NCBI GenBank assembly: GCA_942492635.1
Contig: CALOFP010000002.1
Location: 1,302,001-1,366,000, forward strand
Direction of reading: 5' to 3'
Source of the DNA: CALOFP01 sp942492635
Lineage (GTDB): Bacteria > UBP6 > UBA1177 > CALOFP01
DNA: 64,000 nucleotides
The first letter of the stretch is position 1. Each line of letters opens with the position of its first letter. The translations under genes and the position numbers were made by a program. Shown piece after piece: positions 63,044 through 64,000 of this stretch. A model generated the notes under the pieces. That model worked only from the letters and a program-made list of their open reading frames with translations, searched no databases and had not been told where the DNA came from.

Positions 63044-64000
63044 AAATGTACTTATCGTGGACGACGATCATGCCGTTCTTAGAGGCTTCAGGCGGTTGTT
63101 GGCGGACGATTACACTTTGACCGTTCATCATGATCCCATGGAGGCTTTGAAGGAGCTGAAGATCAATAAATCATTTGCGGTTGTTGTTTCGGACTATCGG
63201 ATGCCGGGAATAGACGGTACAAGGTTTCTATCGTTTGCCAAAGAACTTGCCCCGGATACGGTTCGGGTCATGCTTACCGGTCATGCTGATCTGGATATGG
63301 CCGTCAATGCGGTAAACAGGGGACATATCTTCCGTTTCCTCACAAAACCCTGCGAAAATGATATGTTCATCTCGGTTCTGAACGATTCCATACACCAGTT
63401 CAGGCTTGTTTCGGTTGAGAAGGAGATGGCGAGAAGGGAGAGAGAACTTCTGGAAAAGACACTTCAGGGAAGCATCAAAGTTCTTGTTCAGATTCTTTCC
63501 CTTACAAAACCGAAACTTTTCGCACAGGCGCAGCAGATTCGAAAGCTGGCAAAAGGAATAGCCGTACGGTTGAATGTAGAAGAGCTTTGGGAAGTTGAGC
63601 TCGCCAGCATGCTTTTCCACATAGGTCTCGTAACACTGCCCCACGATGTTGTCGATCAGTTTTATGAAACTCTTTCGGTAAGTGAGAAGGCTAAGGATAT
63701 GTTTGAAAAGCATCCGGTTATAGCAGAGAAGTTGATATCTCATATTCCGAGACTGGAAAAGATCGCTCGGGGAATCGGGATGCAGCTGTTTCCTCAGGAT
63801 TCTCTCAGAAAAGCGGAGGACAAGAGAGCTGTACTGATATCGAAAATTGTGAAAGTTGCATCGGATTTTAAGATACTCGAACGAAAGCACGATTCTGAAG
63901 CAAGAGCCTTGGAAAAAATGAGATCGACGGTTGAAAGCTATGATTCGGTAATTGTAGATGCTTTGGAGGCCGAGATCCTATCGCTGGATAAAAGTTTTCT
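63036..64000 (+). CDS. Response regulator with degenerate HD-GYP-like domain (partial, cut by window end)
   Basis: Frame open from ATG 63036 to the window edge, 321 codons seen, no stop. Start overlaps the previous stop by 8 bp. Receiver about 4-125 (VLIVDDDHAVLRGFRRLL; Asp53 in VVSDYRMPGIDG; Lys in FRFLTKPCEND). After a helical linker there is a region laid out like an HD-GYP domain, but where LLHDIGKIGIP-like sequence is expected it reads MLFHIGLVTLP near 190-200, lacking the His-Asp pair. KHPVIAEKLISHIP keeps the His of the later HP element. Probably a non-catalytic, protein-binding or ligand-binding output. Confidence 0.88.
   Translation, partial: MNRNVLIVDDDHAVLRGFRRLLADDYTLTVHHDPMEALKELKINKSFAVVVSDYRMPGIDGTRFLSFAKELAPDTVRVMLTGHADLDMAVNAVNRGHIFRFLTKPCENDMFISVLNDSIHQFRLVSVEKEMARRERELLEKTLQGSIKVLVQILSLTKPKLFAQAQQIRKLAKGIAVRLNVEELWEVELASMLFHIGLVTLPHDVVDQFYETLSVSEKAKDMFEKHPVIAEKLISHIPRLEKIARGIGMQLFPQDSLRKAEDKRAVLISKIVKVASDFKILERKHDSEARALEKMRSTVESYDSVIVDALEAEILSLDKSF

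Overview
The window looks like chromosome from a Gram-negative, probably anaerobic or facultative bacterium. It has many lipobox lipoproteins, beta-barrel proteins ending in aromatic residues, an RND/MMPL-type exporter, sigma-54 and HDOD regulators, and a complete Na+-pumping methylmalonyl-CoA decarboxylase. Lipoproteins with acidic Asp/Glu-rich linkers followed by cysteine-rich repeats, RHS/VCBS proteins and HDOD/HD-GYP-type regulators suggest something deltaproteobacterial or Myxococcota-like. No 16S or other marker is present, so the taxon cannot be fixed. No tRNA, rRNA or CRISPR array was recognised.

Layout. 1-7300: AT-rich polymorphic-toxin locus (SpvB/VCBS/RHS protein plus a putative immunity gene). 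7552-11525: membrane-anchored beta-propeller/AraC regulator and galE. 11663-18730: methylmalonyl-CoA module (two-part B12 mutase, MeaB chaperone, epimerase, decarboxylase alpha, gamma, biotin carrier and beta), followed by thymidine kinase. 19501-22793: two copies of a lipoprotein-barrel family flanking an Mth938-like gene and an FMN riboswitch controlling ribB. 23156-27610: giant repeat lipoprotein. 28064-37801: TetR gene with a perfect palindromic candidate operator, then a six-gene envelope transport cluster (LolA-like, DUF1302-like outer-membrane protein, MMPL, two IrtAB/YbtPQ-like ABC half-transporters, methyltransferase). 37802-46000: repeat-rich accessory island with the third lipoprotein barrel, a duplicated Cys-motif/transmembrane gene (one copy split by an IS21-family element with 6-bp target duplication), an EGF-like lipoprotein, and several families of decayed or palindromic repeats. 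46097-50958: lipoproteins and a beta-lactamase-fold serine hydrolase. 51089-60000: RsgA, a MshEN-like/HDOD/sigma-54-activator operon, an ankyrin protein, an FAD oxidoreductase and an M23 peptidase. 60099-64000: GAF-PAS histidine kinase, response regulator-HDOD, and a response regulator with a degenerate HD domain (cut by the window end).

How the genes work together. The mutase, epimerase and decarboxylase block is a self-contained route from succinyl-CoA to propionyl-CoA coupled to Na+ export, or the reverse in propionate use. The TetR cluster has the composition of a trans-envelope pathway for a small hydrophobic or metal-chelating compound and is the best candidate here for an undescribed system. 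Two separate HDOD-containing signalling operons (52561-55751 and 60099-end) point to elaborate second-messenger or stress signalling. The island at 37.8-46 kb shows recent duplication, transposition and gene decay.
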